A stretch of 64,000 bases of DNA from Fennellomyces sp. T-0311. Taxonomy: Eukaryota > Mucoromycota > Mucoromycetes > Mucorales > Lichtheimiaceae. The notes beneath the pieces were generated by a model. The model saw only the letters and a list, made by a program, of their open reading frames with translations, ran no database searches and had not been told where the DNA came from. The stretch lies in the NCBI GenBank assembly GCA_025266875.1, contig JALLLT010000005.1, forward strand, positions 620,001 through 684,000. Direction: 5' to 3'. Shown one piece after another: positions 34,064 to 46,629 of this stretch; position 1 is the stretch's first letter, and each line of letters starts with the position of its first letter. Both the position numbers and the translations under genes were made by a program.

Positions 34064-36270
34064 TATAACTACATTTATATTATTATTATAATAATAATTA
34101 TTACCGTTATTATACTTGTATGAGTAGTATTAATAATAACATACTAAAAGTGAGCAATTAAAAAAGGCATTTGATGGTCAATATTGAATATCTTGAACAC
34201 AAAGAATGACACTGTATCGTAACGTATCATCGCTCCTTGGCAGGGACTTTCCTAACGCAATACTGAAGTGGGGTTTTCTAACCTGCTCCATAAGAAGCCA
34301 ATCTAATCATTGTAGGAACAGGATTCAATATTGACGCATTTAATTGTAGGTTATAAGGCTTCTGATGCAGAATATAAAGTAGCTCATTTATGTTTCGCTA
34401 CCTGGTGGTGATATCCATGCGATTGAGATGACAGCAGGTAGTTAGATTGTGGAAGGTTATACAAAGCTTATCACCAAACTGTTGCTTCGGAGAAAGTACC
34501 GCCGCCCAGAATTCACTTTGCTTCTACTCGTATAGGTCTTCGCAGACAGAACAATCGACTTTGGCACAATACTCATTCCTGTGAATAACCCTAGAGCCTC
34601 ATGTTTTGGCACAGCTGTCAATTCAGAGACACATACACTTTTCAACTCTTGCAAGGTTGGCTAACAATTTAACCGTATCAATCTATTAACGAAGTTGACC
34701 ACAACAGAGTGAAAGTTGGTTGAAAAAACAAACGCTCTGTTACACGAAGGGATCAGCGAAGTGGGGAAACTACTTTAAGGAAACTAGAGTCGCTTGATAA
34801 CTTCTTGAAATCCTCAATCATGCACTCCACTATAATGTGATGTGGCCACACCACAGCGGCTCTTTTCAGTACTTGAAACAAGGGATGACGAAAACGTAGA
34901 CACTTTTGTCGAAGTGGCACTGTGCTTTTTTAGCAATACATACTGCTTGTTGAAAACTTCTTTTTATGAACAGAATCTCGAGACTTGGTACATAGTCATT
35001 CAAAAAAAATACTCTCTTATTTTAGAGAACAAACTATTATGAGCGACAAAAATAAATTAAACTACCATCATATCTGCGACACATACAATGAGGGGCCTGA
35101 GTTGAAAAGGACTCACGTAAATGCATGCTATGATTAATTGAGACTACAAAATATGACGAGCGGAAAGAGAGAAATGCAACTATGTAATGTGACTACTATT
35201 AAAACCCCTTCACGGTCTTCTGTTAGGCAGGATAGAAATCTAGTAAGCAAGATTATAAGAATAAATTGACAGATGACAAGATAAAGCTCTTGTTATGCAT
35301 CTCGTACCATCTGCATAATGGGTATTTTTGTTATCGAGCGATGATAGAACCACGTAATTGATGAGGGCATTACTGTTAGAGATAAACGCTATTTATCTTG
35401 AGTTGTACTTGCCCGCGCCAATTTGTGCTTCCATACTATGCTGTAACCGGTCGTTTGCTTTTGTATGCTCTCCATTTGAATACGGGTTTCTTTAAAAGTG
35501 CGTAAACACCATTGGCTACTGATTAACAGGATACGCGCCAAGATAAGAAATGCTATAAATGGTTAGTGACGGGTCGGTCATGCTACTTGAATTACACCCG
35601 CTGCTCTTTGCACAAGTGCGTACTATACTTCTCTATATAGCCGAAACCAATTATAAAATTAGTGTGCGACCTAAATCGTGTACCCATGGGGGCGAGTTTC
35701 GCTGCTTAAATCACGATACACCAAAACTCCTCGATGATGCAATTCTAATGAATCATACATTTTGCTGAGAATGAGTAATATTGAATGATAGACGGGAGAA
35801 TTCTTTTCTGCAAGAAAAAGAGACAGATGCCGAGTATTTAAAAATAGGTATTTGGGATGCACGTACCTGAGGCTATATATGTAACTTTGTTTCTGTACTT
35901 TCTTTGTAATAGGCACTGGGTTTCATGAGATGCACCGTGCGCATGTGACGCCTTCTTGCATATTATTTGTTTGTAACCTATTCCCCATCACAGGCAGGAG
36001 CGCGTGTGCCTTTACATAGTATAACTTGATTTTCAATTTTTTCCCACATTCAGTTTAGCACGTTTTTTGAAATGGGCCGATCATCAGTAAACTAAAGAGA
36101 ACGCTTTATAATCATTTCTACTCGCAGCATTATTCGCTTTTAGTTATATCACGTTACCATTACAGCGGTGTGAACATGCATTTCCATCGATGAGGCATTT
36201 ATAATTCCGAGACTCCCTTTACTTTCTTGACATTGTTTAGTCTTTACATCTTTATTGCGAATAACACGTA
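34064..36270. other. Intergenic spacer (2.2 kb)
   Basis: Begins with an ATT/AAT trinucleotide-rich stretch (about 34078-34135) after the transporter stop. The remainder is AT-rich with no recognisable gene; the end is the Egt1 promoter. Confidence 0.6.
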
Positions 36271-38975
36271 ATGAATACGCCGCCCGCAGCAACCTATCAA
36301 ATCCTTGACATTCGTGGCTCCACAGCACAGACAAAGAATGTACCAGAACATAAAGACTACCCTGAAAACGATGACTACCGCAAGAAGCCGCCTACACCTC
36401 CCGCCTCTACAGACCAGTCCTTGGATGCGTTTAACGGCGATGACCTGGTAGACACTATCCTGGAATCCTTGGACAAGCCTGAAGGCAGCAAGTCTATCCC
36501 AACATTTGTTCTTTATGATACTCGCGGGTTACAGCTTTTTGACGAGATCACGCACACGGATGACTACTACCTCACCAACGCCGAAATGGGCATATTAAAA
36601 GAGCGCGCTGATCAGCTAGCCGCTCGGTTACATGATGGAAGTGTGATCATTGAGCTAGGAGCAGGGTAAGCAAAGCATTGGATTGTGCATATATTGTATT
36701 ATATACTGACGAAATCCATTAAAGAGCACTGCGCAAGACTACTATCATTCTTGAAGCTATTGAACGACACAAGCTCAGGGTCACGTACTACGCGTTAGAT
36801 CTTGACCAACATGAGCTTGAACGATCGCTTGGGTCACTTGGCGACTTTCAATACGTCCGATTGATGGGGTTACTCGGAACATACGATCAAGGCATACCTT
36901 GGCTAAGCCAGCAATTTGCATCGGCAGATCCTCCCACGCATAAAATGATTTTGTGGTTGGGCAGTTCTATTGGTAACCAATGCAGGCGCGAGTCAGCCAT
37001 GTTCTTGAACAGAATCCAGCAAACGTGCATGCAGCCCGGAGATTTTTTGCTCATTGGTTTTGATAAACGCAAGAACCCAATTACAATCAAGACTGCTTAC
37101 GATGACACAGATGGCGTTACAAGGGAATTTATCATGAATGGTCTGGACCATGTCAATGTGATTCTTGGTCAAAGTGTTTTCGATCGCAACAAATTCGATT
37201 ACGATTCGCGGTACCAGTCGGATCTCGGTCGGCACGTTGCACACTACAGAGCGCGTGAGAATGTTGTGCTTGCTTACCAACGTCGCACAGGCAACCCGCT
37301 GCGCATCAATATTCGGAAAGATGAACTCATCCACGTCGAGTATTCGTACAAGTATTCTGACGAGGAGTTTACGCACATGCTGAGTGCAGCTCAGTTGGAC
37401 AAGGCAGAAAGCTGGTCGAATGATGCTTTGCAGTATGGGATGGTTTTGGCAGAATGCCGCGCGTTTAAATTTGACTGTGATCGGGAGGGTACACATGAAA
37501 CACTTTACCCTACAAGGACCACGCAGCGCGCAAAGGAGGATATCAACTGCACAACCTGCAAGGCCGATTATTCCAATGACATAGCATATGACGACAATGA
37601 TGATAAGCCTGCCAGTCTCTCACATATTCTCGGAAGCAAGCATTGGCCCGCTTATATTCCTTCGCTGCATGAATGGCAGCAGCTTTGGCGCTCATGGGAC
37701 GTTGTCACGACCACGATGATCGATCACAAATCAATGCTTTTCGAACAACCGATCGCGCTGCGGCATCCGTTCATCTTTTATTTGGGGCATATTCCGGCAT
37801 TCTTAGATTTGCAGCTCACGCGCCAGGGTGTTGACGGAGGGAGTTTAACCGAACCTGCCAACTTTGGGGACATATTCGAGCGCGGTATTGACCCCGATAT
37901 GGATGATCCGACCCAGTGCAACCCCCATTCGATCGTGCCTACCGAAAATGACGCGTGGCCTGGAGTGGAGTCCATCATACTTTACCAGCAGAAAGTACGC
38001 AACAGGCTACAGCGGCTCTTGCTCCAATGGGAAGCCGAAGATTACAGCGCATCAGTCCAGCAGCAACGACGACGAGCGGCGCGTGTAGTATGGATGTGTT
38101 TTGAACATGAGGCACTGCATCTCGAGACCTTATTGTACATGCTCTTGCAGAGCCCCAACATCCGTCCACCCGCTAATGTAGCAACAGTCCCGTGGAAAAT
38201 GGCTGCAAGATCTGAGGCATATGCATCAGCACAAGAACGCGACAGACTTGACCCGTCTCCACTTGTGTCAATTTCTGAGGGGTACGTCAGCATTGGTCAC
38301 GATGACGATGAAGAGGCAGATCAAGACGCTACTTCTGATATGGTTGAGTATGGTTGGGACAACGAGCATCCGAAGCGAGAGGTGCATGTTGACGCATTTG
38401 CCATCCAAAGTCGGCCCGTGACCAACGGTGAATATCTTGCGTTCTTGAAGGACACCAACAGCGGGAATTGGCCGGAATCGTGGGCACGCATGCAAGATGG
38501 CAGTGTTGGTGTTCGTACGTCATTTGGCCTATGCCCGATTACATATGCCACGAACTGGCCTGTCCAGTTAAGCTACTGCGAAGCACAGAAATATGCTGAG
38601 TTCAATCATATGCGTCTCCCCACAGAGCCCGAGTTGCGCAAGTTTAGAGCAGATCAAAGCAACAACAAACAAAAGATGCCCAACATTGGGTTCCAGGCGT
38701 GGCATCCAACTGATGTAACAAACGACCAAGTACATACACTCGGCGATGTTTGGGAATGGACATCCACTATCTGGGACAAGTACCCCGGCTTCAAGCCATC
38801 CAAGCTGTACCCTGGTTACTCGGCCGACTTTTTCGACGGTAAACATCATGTCATGTTGGGTGGAAGCTGGGCAACGCATCCACGCATTGCCGAGCGCGCG
38901 TCCTTCCGAAACTGGTACCAGGCTGGGTACCCCTACGTCTTTGGTGGCTTCCGCTGCGTCTCTTCTACTGTGTAG
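36271..38975 (+). CDS. egt1: Ergothioneine biosynthesis protein 1 (methyltransferase-sulfoxide synthase fusion)
   Basis: Two-domain enzyme that trimethylates histidine to hercynine with SAM, then couples hercynine to cysteine with O2 at a non-haem iron centre on the way to the antioxidant ergothioneine. Exons 36271-36665 and 36725-38975; 881 aa, the usual fungal Egt1 size. The N-terminal EgtD-type domain has YDTRGLQLFDEITHTDDYYL, the SAM loop IIELGAGALRKT (completed across the intron) and WLGSSIGN. The EgtB-type half starts with a DinB-like region carrying His candidates in HPFIFYLGH and the metal motif EHEALHLETL. It ends with an FGE-sulfatase domain: RPVTNGEYLAF, RLPTEPEL, GDVWEWTST and FGGFRCV. 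All expected motifs are present. It is convergent with the Mic60 gene; the stop codons are 44 bp apart. Confidence 0.96.
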
Positions 38976-39019
38976 AATTGAACCAAATGCTTTTTCCATT
39001 TTATTGTAGTAGTTTTCTT

Positions 39020-40873
39020 CTAAGCTTCCAGCAAGCTGTTCAAAATAGTTTGTGTTTCCGCAATCTGCAATTTGTTTTCGTTCAATATAAAGACTTTCTG
39101 TCACGATAAGGACACTTACCTCAAGCACTTGTTTTACTTCCAAGTGGCGGCGAGCAGCCTGGATCCAGTCTTGTGCTAATCGCTTCGGCCAGCCATTCAA
39201 TTGATTCAATTCACGCGCAGCGCTTTCCAGTTCACCGTTCTTGAGATAATAGCCGGATCGAGCCAGTACAGCTTCAACGTCATCACCTTCAACTAGTCCT
39301 TCTTTCCGGAACATCAGTTTGGCCAGAATCATGCTGATGATGTGAGATCCGAAACCGCCATCCTCAGGAACAAGAGCAACGCGTCGGACTTCATCAGCAA
39401 CGAGCTCGAAACGCGTAGTAAGTTCACCCATCGATTCGATCCCCTCCTCTGCGGCCTCTGGTGGAATGGTGGCCAGAACAGTCTGCAGCATCTCGTTGTA
39501 TCGGGCGCTGTTCTTGAATGCCTCGAGCTCATTCACGAACGATGTCTTGTGGATGCGGCTGATGGTATCTTGCAGCGCGCCAAAGGTGACACGCATCAAA
39601 TGCGATTGCCGTGATCGGTCCAGGTTTGCAGCGTTCTCGAGCGATTGCTTTTCCAATGCGTTGAAGCGTTGGCTGATGACCTCGAGCTTGCCTAACCGGC
39701 TGTGACGTTCCTTTTCGACCAAGTACTTGACCTCCTTGATGAATCGTCGCTTCATCTCCTCGCTCTGTTGCAATAGAGACTGTGCGCGTTCAGAATCCAA
39801 TTGTGCCTTTTGCGAATCCAATTCCTGAGCCAGCAACTTGGCGAATGTCGTCTTCATCTCGGCACGCGTTTCCTCGAATTCCTTCACAAGCTCAGCCTGT
39901 TTGGTGCCCACGCGACGAGCGGTTTCGGCGTGCGATGCTTGGATGATATCGGCGGCTTCCTTTCGGTACGCTTCCAGACCAGCCTCAACCTGCTTGCTCT
40001 TTTGTTGCAACAAAACCAAGGCGTTCAAAACGGCAGCCTGTTCAGCGTCCAATTCGCGATAATGCTTGTTGAGCGTCTCGAGCTGGTCCTCTGCATCCGT
40101 CATGACCTGACGTCCCTTTCCGGCCATACCGGTGTCGTTGAGGATGGCAGCCAACTCGGTCAACAAGGTCGAAAGTTCGCGGACTACCGTGTTGTTAGTT
40201 TTGATGCTCTTCAAGACAATGGGGGCAGGCTTTTCGATGGCGACTTCAACAACGGGGTCTGCAGCGGCTTTATCGGTGGAGATGCTGGCCTTTCCAGATT
40301 TAACATCGATTTTCTTTGACTCCTTGACGGGTTTCTCTTCGGCGATGGCGGGAGCAGGCTTTTCTTCGACGGGTGTTGCAAGCTTAGGGATTTCCTTTTG
40401 ACCTGTCAGTTTCTGGTATGCGTCGGTTGCATATTCATATGCACCGGTGGCTGCTTCACGAGCCTGGTTTCCATACTCCATTGCTTTGGAAGAGTATTCT
40501 TCGGCTTGTTGTTTCCATGCGACCGCTTGTTTCTGATAGTTGCTCAAGTCGTCGCTGTTCTTCAGATCTTTAACAAACTCGACGGATTCTTTCGCGCCAG
40601 GAACATATGTGACAAACGCATCGTGGAACTCCTTGTCGTTCAGGGCGTAGTATACGGCTCCACCGTAACCCGCCGCGCCAACGACCGTAACACCTAACAA
40701 TTTGCCGCCAATGGAGCCTTTCTTTGCTGTCGTTGTTGTTGTGCTGGCATGTCGCTAAACATTTTTCTGCAAAGTGAGTTTGCAATCACCCAATCGATGG
40801 AATTAACATTTACCTTGGAAGCTGCGAATGCTCGGTTGACACTGCCCTTATACAGCCTTGAGGCCCTCAGCAT
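39020..40873 (-). CDS. MIC60: MICOS complex subunit Mic60 (mitofilin)
   Basis: Inner-membrane protein that shapes and holds crista junctions and contacts the outer membrane. Exons 40873-40814, 40754-39120 and 39064-39020; 579 aa. Exon 1 encodes a mitochondrial presequence (MLRASRLYKGSVNRAF) that continues as KRHASTTTTTAKKGS, then one membrane helix (LLGVTVVGAAGYGGAVYYAL). A Lys/Glu/Ala-rich linker follows, then a long coiled coil (about residues 190-390). The mitofilin signature sits at the end: RLAQDWIQAARRHLEVKQVLE joined by splicing to IAETQTILNSLLEA. The small last exon (45 nt) restores the conserved end; without it the frame reads on with unrelated sequence opposite the Egt1 coding region. 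Confidence 0.95.
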
Positions 40874-42218
40874 TTTACGGTTACGAAAGGAAGGACGCGA
40901 ACTGATACACCCCCCGGTAGGTAACTCAGAACTAACAAAAAATCTTACGGGCACCTGGGCGGGGTTAAAGGTACTGGGGTGGATACCCAGATACCCATCC
41001 AGTGATATTAAAAATGAAGCATCTGTATCCATAGTGCTAATGAGACTGTGGTTGCTATGCACTCGGAAACGCCGCGATGTACTTGGGTAGCACTTGTGTG
41101 CATGATAAAGTCGTCTGACATTTTGACTGTTGTTCTTGGCGATACCACTAAACAAATGTTATCTTTACAGAGCATGATGAATATCGTTTCATACAATGAT
41201 ATATATTGCATTGAAAATAAATTGTCAACAACAGCATCGATCAAAGCCCTCAATATTTCAAACATTGGTAGCCGTATATATATATACTTCTTCCTATGCT
41301 ACCACACACTGATGCTCAGTGATAAAAATTTATAACTTGTTTGGGCACTCAATTAGTTAACATCATTTTTATCACAGAGAAGAATGACATCTATATCAGA
41401 CTGAATGTTGGCAATAAACTATGTTTTTTTATACGTGTGTAGTTGTGCTTGATAATATATAACAGGGTCAGAACAGGATATATTCAATTTTAAGTCCTTA
41501 CAAACCCTGAATTTAAGAATAATAAATAATAGCAAAGGATGTGATCCGGCATGTCAAAATTCGTGGATATCTTTTAAACATATACCAATTTTGTATTTTT
41601 TATCCTGTTATAATTTTCTGGATCAAACTGTGGCAGCATTAATTACTGGATTAAGATCGAAGGACTACAGTGTATTGCTTCTTTATATATATTATCAACT
41701 CTTGCAGAGTGCTTACACGTACGCCTACGTACTGCTTCGTCATAGTGGCTCCTTTGGAAGTATCCCTCAGATAGCGTCTAAAGTGAATTTGCATCCGATA
41801 CCGTACTGACAAACAATGCTCCACTGAAGATTGGCTGTGACGAGCGATAGAAGGTTGATACGCGTGAGACATTTACAGTTTTTCAAGACTGTCGGTAAGG
41901 ACGGCAAGGAGATCATGGTATGTAGTGATAAGCTACTTTGACTCTTTGTTGGACCGACCATATTTTATAGATCTAGAATTTACTTTCCTTATTAATTCAG
42001 ATGAGTAAGAAGAGTAAACACCAATCTTTCGTCCCAGAACGCAACAGGAGGTGTTCTACCTATGAGGGTAGATAGTAGCCTTAACTATAAGCCAAGTAGG
42101 GACAGCAACTGACGAAGAAGAATATGTTGTCAAGGCAACATTACCGCAAAGCCATCCACGTTTACGATAGAGACGAGTTTTTTTCTATTCATGGTTGTCA
42201 TAGGGGATATGTACATGT
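40874..42218. other. Intergenic spacer
   Basis: AT-rich, no recognisable gene. It holds the Mic60 upstream region and the 3' flank of the NDUFAF7 gene. Confidence 0.6.
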
Positions 42219-43855
42219 TTACTGAAAACCAACAGGCAATTCTTTGGAACCACCCTCCTTGCTAAGAGCCATTACTTTGTATATCCTTCCCATCATGGAT
42301 GGATCAAGAAGACGCTGGAACCCTTTGATAAGGCCAGATCGGCTTTCTGTCGACTTTGCATTCTTTAAAAGCATTTCCAATCGTGCCTGAATACCCAGCG
42401 ATTGCAAGAATTTGGATTGTGTCACAGGACCATGGGTTTTGATATCTATTAGAAAACAAATATGAGTATTTTGGGATTTTCCTCGCATATATAGGGTCTA
42501 CCTGGGTACTTCTCTAACGCAACTTTCAGCGCAGCAAAGTCGACATCCGCACTCAAATCCGCACTACCTGGTTCGGTCATTGGATGGATAATCTGGTGCT
42601 TTCGAATAGCCTAAAATTTGTCTTAGTACTGATAAACTGTCAGTCGATTTTTTTATTCTTACTCTGAGAGTGTCGCCTTGGGCATAATCTTGGCCGTAAT
42701 CGATAATCAAACCGGTACCACCACTCTTTACCATGAGTTCTGCTATGCTTTGACTAGCATACCAACTGTCAGGAGAAATCTCGATGCGATCGCCAACTTT
42801 GCTATCTGCATAAGCTGGGTTTTCGTCCATGAAAGCCTTGCTAGCTGTGGTTGGCGTACGTGACAATACGAAACGGAAATTATGTGAGCTAATCAAAATG
42901 CCAAGTTAGAATGCGCTATCTTTGCCAAGAATTTAGTCACTTTACGTTTCTTCCGTGTCGTCAAAATCGACTAGCAGCTCTCGCCAGCCTTCTTCAGTTT
43001 TCTGTACAGATTAAGTTAGCGATACCGCATGATCTTAAGGAAAGCAACCTACCTCGAAGCTATGTATCGCCATGGCATCGAAGAACTCATGGGCCATAAC
43101 GCACGACCATGCCTCTTCAGGAACAACCTCGATACCGTCGTGCCAATAGACATTCACACCATCGGATCGACCGGCTTTTTCGATCACGCCGTCGGTGTCT
43201 CCCGCATCGCCTACAAGTGCCGTCCGTTGCATCTTTCGCAAACCTGGACTTGCTTCTATCAAATGGACTCCGGTAATCGTTTCATAAAAGTAAGGAAATT
43301 GCTTCAATGTCTGTGCAACGGTTAGAGATTGGGTGCAGGAGGATATATCCAACTTACACGCAGCATATCGCTCATCAATGTACCACGACCAGGGCCAAGT
43401 TCCACGAGCTGTGTTTTCTTTGGCTTACCGAGTCGCATCCATTCGGTCAAATACCAAATACCAGTCATCTAATGGGAGCGTTAGGTTAAACGCACGAAAC
43501 TAAAGTTTTCGGTGTGGTGTACCTCACCAAATAACTGGCTGATCTCGGGCGACGTGACAAAATCACCTTGGGTACCAAAGACATCGCCTTCCATATAGTA
43601 ACCACTTAGAGGACTGACAAGTACATCGCGCATGAAACTTGCAGTGGTGACAGGACCATTAATCTATCATGACAACGTATTAAAACCGAATGTTGACTAC
43701 TGGGCTAATGAACTTCAGACCTTGATCGAATCGCGTAAATATTTCGTCAATGGAGTTAATGGCTCCTTGTTCACTGGTGTCGTGTACCAACGGCGAGGGC
43801 TACAGGAGTGTCGAGTTGCTTGGTGCAACTGTTGAAGCGATCGCGACAATAACAT
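42219..43855 (-). CDS. NDUFAF7: NDUFAF7-type arginine methyltransferase, complex I assembly
   Basis: Mitochondrial SAM-dependent enzyme (MidA family) that in animals dimethylates an arginine of NDUFS2 early in complex I assembly. Exons 43855-43721, 43663-43523, 43468-43358, 43310-43053, 43001-42946, 42888-42663, 42610-42502, 42445-42219; 420 aa. The first exon gives a basic mitochondrial presequence (MLLSRSLQQLHQATRHSC). Core motifs are GYYMEGDVFGTQGDFVTSPEI (trimmed at both ends by family comparison), the SAM-binding LVELGPGRGTLMSDML, HLIEASPGLRKMQ, AHEFFDAMAIHSFE, GGTGLIIDYGQD and the late THGPVTQSKFLQSLGI. The first intron has a weak GTCTGA donor. Its presence implies a respiratory complex I in this organism. 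Confidence 0.93.
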
Positions 43856-44033
43856 GATCAAGCGCGCTTCTGTTTCCAGGTTCGCGGAGTGGAAGTAATA
43901 TTTTTGTTTTATTATGTAGATTTTATGCACAAGGGCTTTTGTGAAAGTGGTATATGGACAGTTAATGCAAATAGTACAAGATTATGTGTGAGTGATATAT
44001 GGAGGAATATGTAAGGGAGGTTCTTTTTGGATG

Positions 44034-45111
44034 TTATACAGCAGCGCTAGCCTGCTCAGTCACCGATGGATAGGATACCAGTTCCTCTTCTTCTTGCGTC
44101 TCTACTGCTTCCTCTTCTTGCTCGTCTTCATTCTGTGCCATATCACCTTCTTCCAGGTGGAATGCATTGTTTCTCCTCTTCCAGACTTGCTCATAGAACC
44201 GTCGTCGGCAGTCAGCATGATACCGACTTCCATGCACGCAATCGCAATCGCCCAATCCTTTGAAATAGCTGCACATATGCTTCTGCGTACTGATGAATAC
44301 CATCGGCAATTCTTCATCCAAACCAAGAGACTCTTTGATTTCAGGACCCACTTTGGTTTTCAATGCCACCTTGCTGCTGCGGTAGCGGTTGATGGTGCTG
44401 GGATCAGCGTGTGTGAATACGAGAAGAACGTTCTTCCAGAAAGCTTTGTTGGGTTCCATCAAGGTGCTCAGTGTCCGTATTGAGGTCATGATACTATCAA
44501 TGCTATAGTAACAGTTAGTATATAGTGCCATACCAACCCCCTTTTTGCATGTACCTGTTGGATATTTTAAAGACGAGTAATATGCAATGCAGGCCACCCT
44601 CGAATGTGGCGACATCTATGATCTTCTGCCGTATAGCCGGGATAAACTGTCCATCACGTAGCTGTGAATCGCCAAAACCCGGTGTATCAATGACACGAAT
44701 ATGGCAACCGAAATTGGTTTTCCTGGCCATATGGGGTTGCAACGGCGCCCAGAATCCACTGCTTTCTTGTACTTCGGCAGTTTGTGACTAAAAATAAAAA
44801 GAACATGAACAGCTCACCCCTTATTTCCATGGTGATGAAGCCCACTCTACCTTGACCGAGCGTTTATGTTTAAAAGCTTCTTGTCCGAGCATATCATTCA
44901 GCAAACTGGATTTTCCATCACCGGTTTTGCCAAGTGCAATGAGGACAAGTGGATTCTCTTCAGTAGTCGCGCTGCGGCGTCGTTCAACAACGGTAGGTTC
45001 GTGGATTGGCTCCACATGACTACGTTTGGCCGCAATCATGATTGGATCGTAATCAGATTCCAGTTGAAAGAACGGGCTGTCCCAAGTTTCAAGAGAGGAT
45101 GTTTGTGTCAT
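44034..45111 (-). CDS. AIG1/GIMAP-like P-loop GTPase
   Basis: Cytosolic GTP-binding protein of the AIG1 type (TRAFAC class, related to GIMAPs). Exons 45111-44851, 44787-44555 and 44502-44034; 320 aa. Motifs in order: G1 LIALGKTGDGKSSLLN, G3 RVIDTPGFGDSQLRDG, a hydrophobic strand HCILLVFKIS, and G4 LLVFTHADP in the THAD form used by AIG1 proteins in place of NKxD. A Cys/His-containing patch (CDCVHGSRYHADC) and an acidic C-terminus (EQEEEAVETQEEEELV) follow. There is no membrane helix. Fungal members are poorly characterised; in animals and plants the family is linked to immunity and membrane traffic, which should not be transferred here. Confidence 0.85.
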
Positions 45112-46629
45112 TTGGAATTAAAGGGTAACAAGGAAAAAGGTGGAAAAAAAAAGTAAGAGAAATATATATATGGCGATGCATGGCACCACTCGTGCAACTC
45201 AGCAAAGGAAAGCAACTTTTTTTGTACCCAATGACGAAAATCAGGGAGCAAAACAAAAAAACATTGGTCCCATCGGACACCTACTTCATATAGGCAGCTG
45301 TGTATCGCTTACTTTGAGTAAGCTTGCAGCTCAACTCGTATTTTATCTTTCTGATTCGGCCGTTGCTGGCGCTCTTCCTCGGATAATTTATGCACCATGA
45401 CGACACGCGCCATCCTTCATCCGCGGCACACACACTTACGTCAACTTTTCGAAGCGCCGCTTAATAATCCACTGTGCTGCTACGGCGACTCTTCGTTGTC
45501 TACGCTGCTGTATGCTATTTCGATAACTTTGCAGTCTATTTATATGACACGTCCCACGTGGCTTGCCATGTGTGCAGTACTTTCGAGCAAAACATTCCTC
45601 CCACGGTGATGACAAAGCCATACCATTGGCAGATCAAGCATATTTGATTCGACCCTCATGCATAATTCGGATCTTAAGTACATTCGCTTCTCCTGTTGCG
45701 AATAAGTAGAAATGTTGATGATGAACTGCGTTATCGTATGTAATCAACATTGCGTAACGAAGGAACAGTTGCTTCGTAGAAGTGTTCCACGCAGCCCTTC
45801 TCTTGGCGTCACAGCATAACTCACTCATAGATCACAGAATGCCTACTTTGCATACAGTCACAGCACTCCTTATGATCGACCATTCCTAAAGCGCTTTTTA
45901 ATAAAGTTGAGGCTTGGCTTGTCAAGGTTACACTACATAGCGTGATATACATAGTGTGGATCACGTCTGTACCTATGCATCTTCATCCTTATAACACTTT
46001 CCTTTCCTCTCGTCTCTTTTTATCTGGTCATTTCAATTAATATAGTCATAGCAGTGCTTAGTAATTGATGAATGCCCGGGAATCAGTCTTGGAACACTAA
46101 CAGTAGGCCTACTATCTATGCTTGGTTACAGAGTATAGAAGTAGTGGAGATATGTACTTGCAACTACATCGGCCGATTGCCAAGAAATTTCTAACAATGA
46201 TGCATACTGAATATATAGAGCGCCACAAAATCCCGTAGAAAAGGTCACAAGATATAGCACGGCTGAAGACAACTGCTAGCGCAGACTAGTCGCCCCTAAT
46301 ATTATTTAACATCGCTCCCTTTTACCTGTCAAAACATGAACTGGTTCCAATGTTGGCATGCGTCCAAGTTTATTGCGTAACAGAACAATTTGGAAAGAGA
46401 AAGACAAGCAGCTTACCGTAGAAGAAGAATGTATCTGTCATCTCATCGCTGTACACGTATGTACGGTGTTAAACGTCAGCATCTGGTACTTCACAGATAT
46501 CCTAGCTACGTAGTAAATAGGTTGTTTCTGCACAAGCAGGAATTGTACTATCCATAAGTAAAGGGGAAGATGTCTCGCTTCAAAAGTACCTGATGTTCCT
46601 TGCTTTATGCAAAAGCGCTCCTTTAATGT
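45112..46629. other. Intergenic spacer
   Basis: No recognisable gene; short open frames on both strands lack motifs. Upstream region of the AIG1-like and F-box genes. Confidence 0.6.

Noticed and set aside
36861..38975. Egt1 starting at an internal Met (704 aa)
   Set aside because: The preceding exon (36271-36665) supplies the EgtD methyltransferase start and the SAM loop joins across a normal 59-nt intron.
31850..38975. Siderophore-type transporter and Egt1 as an iron/redox gene cluster
   Set aside because: They are 2.2 kb apart with no other related gene, and the neighbours are unrelated housekeeping genes.
38568..39019. Extension of the Mic60 frame into the Egt1 coding region
   Set aside because: Splicing 39120 to 39064 restores the conserved mitofilin C-terminus and a stop at 39020; the read-through part is unrelated sequence antisense to Egt1.
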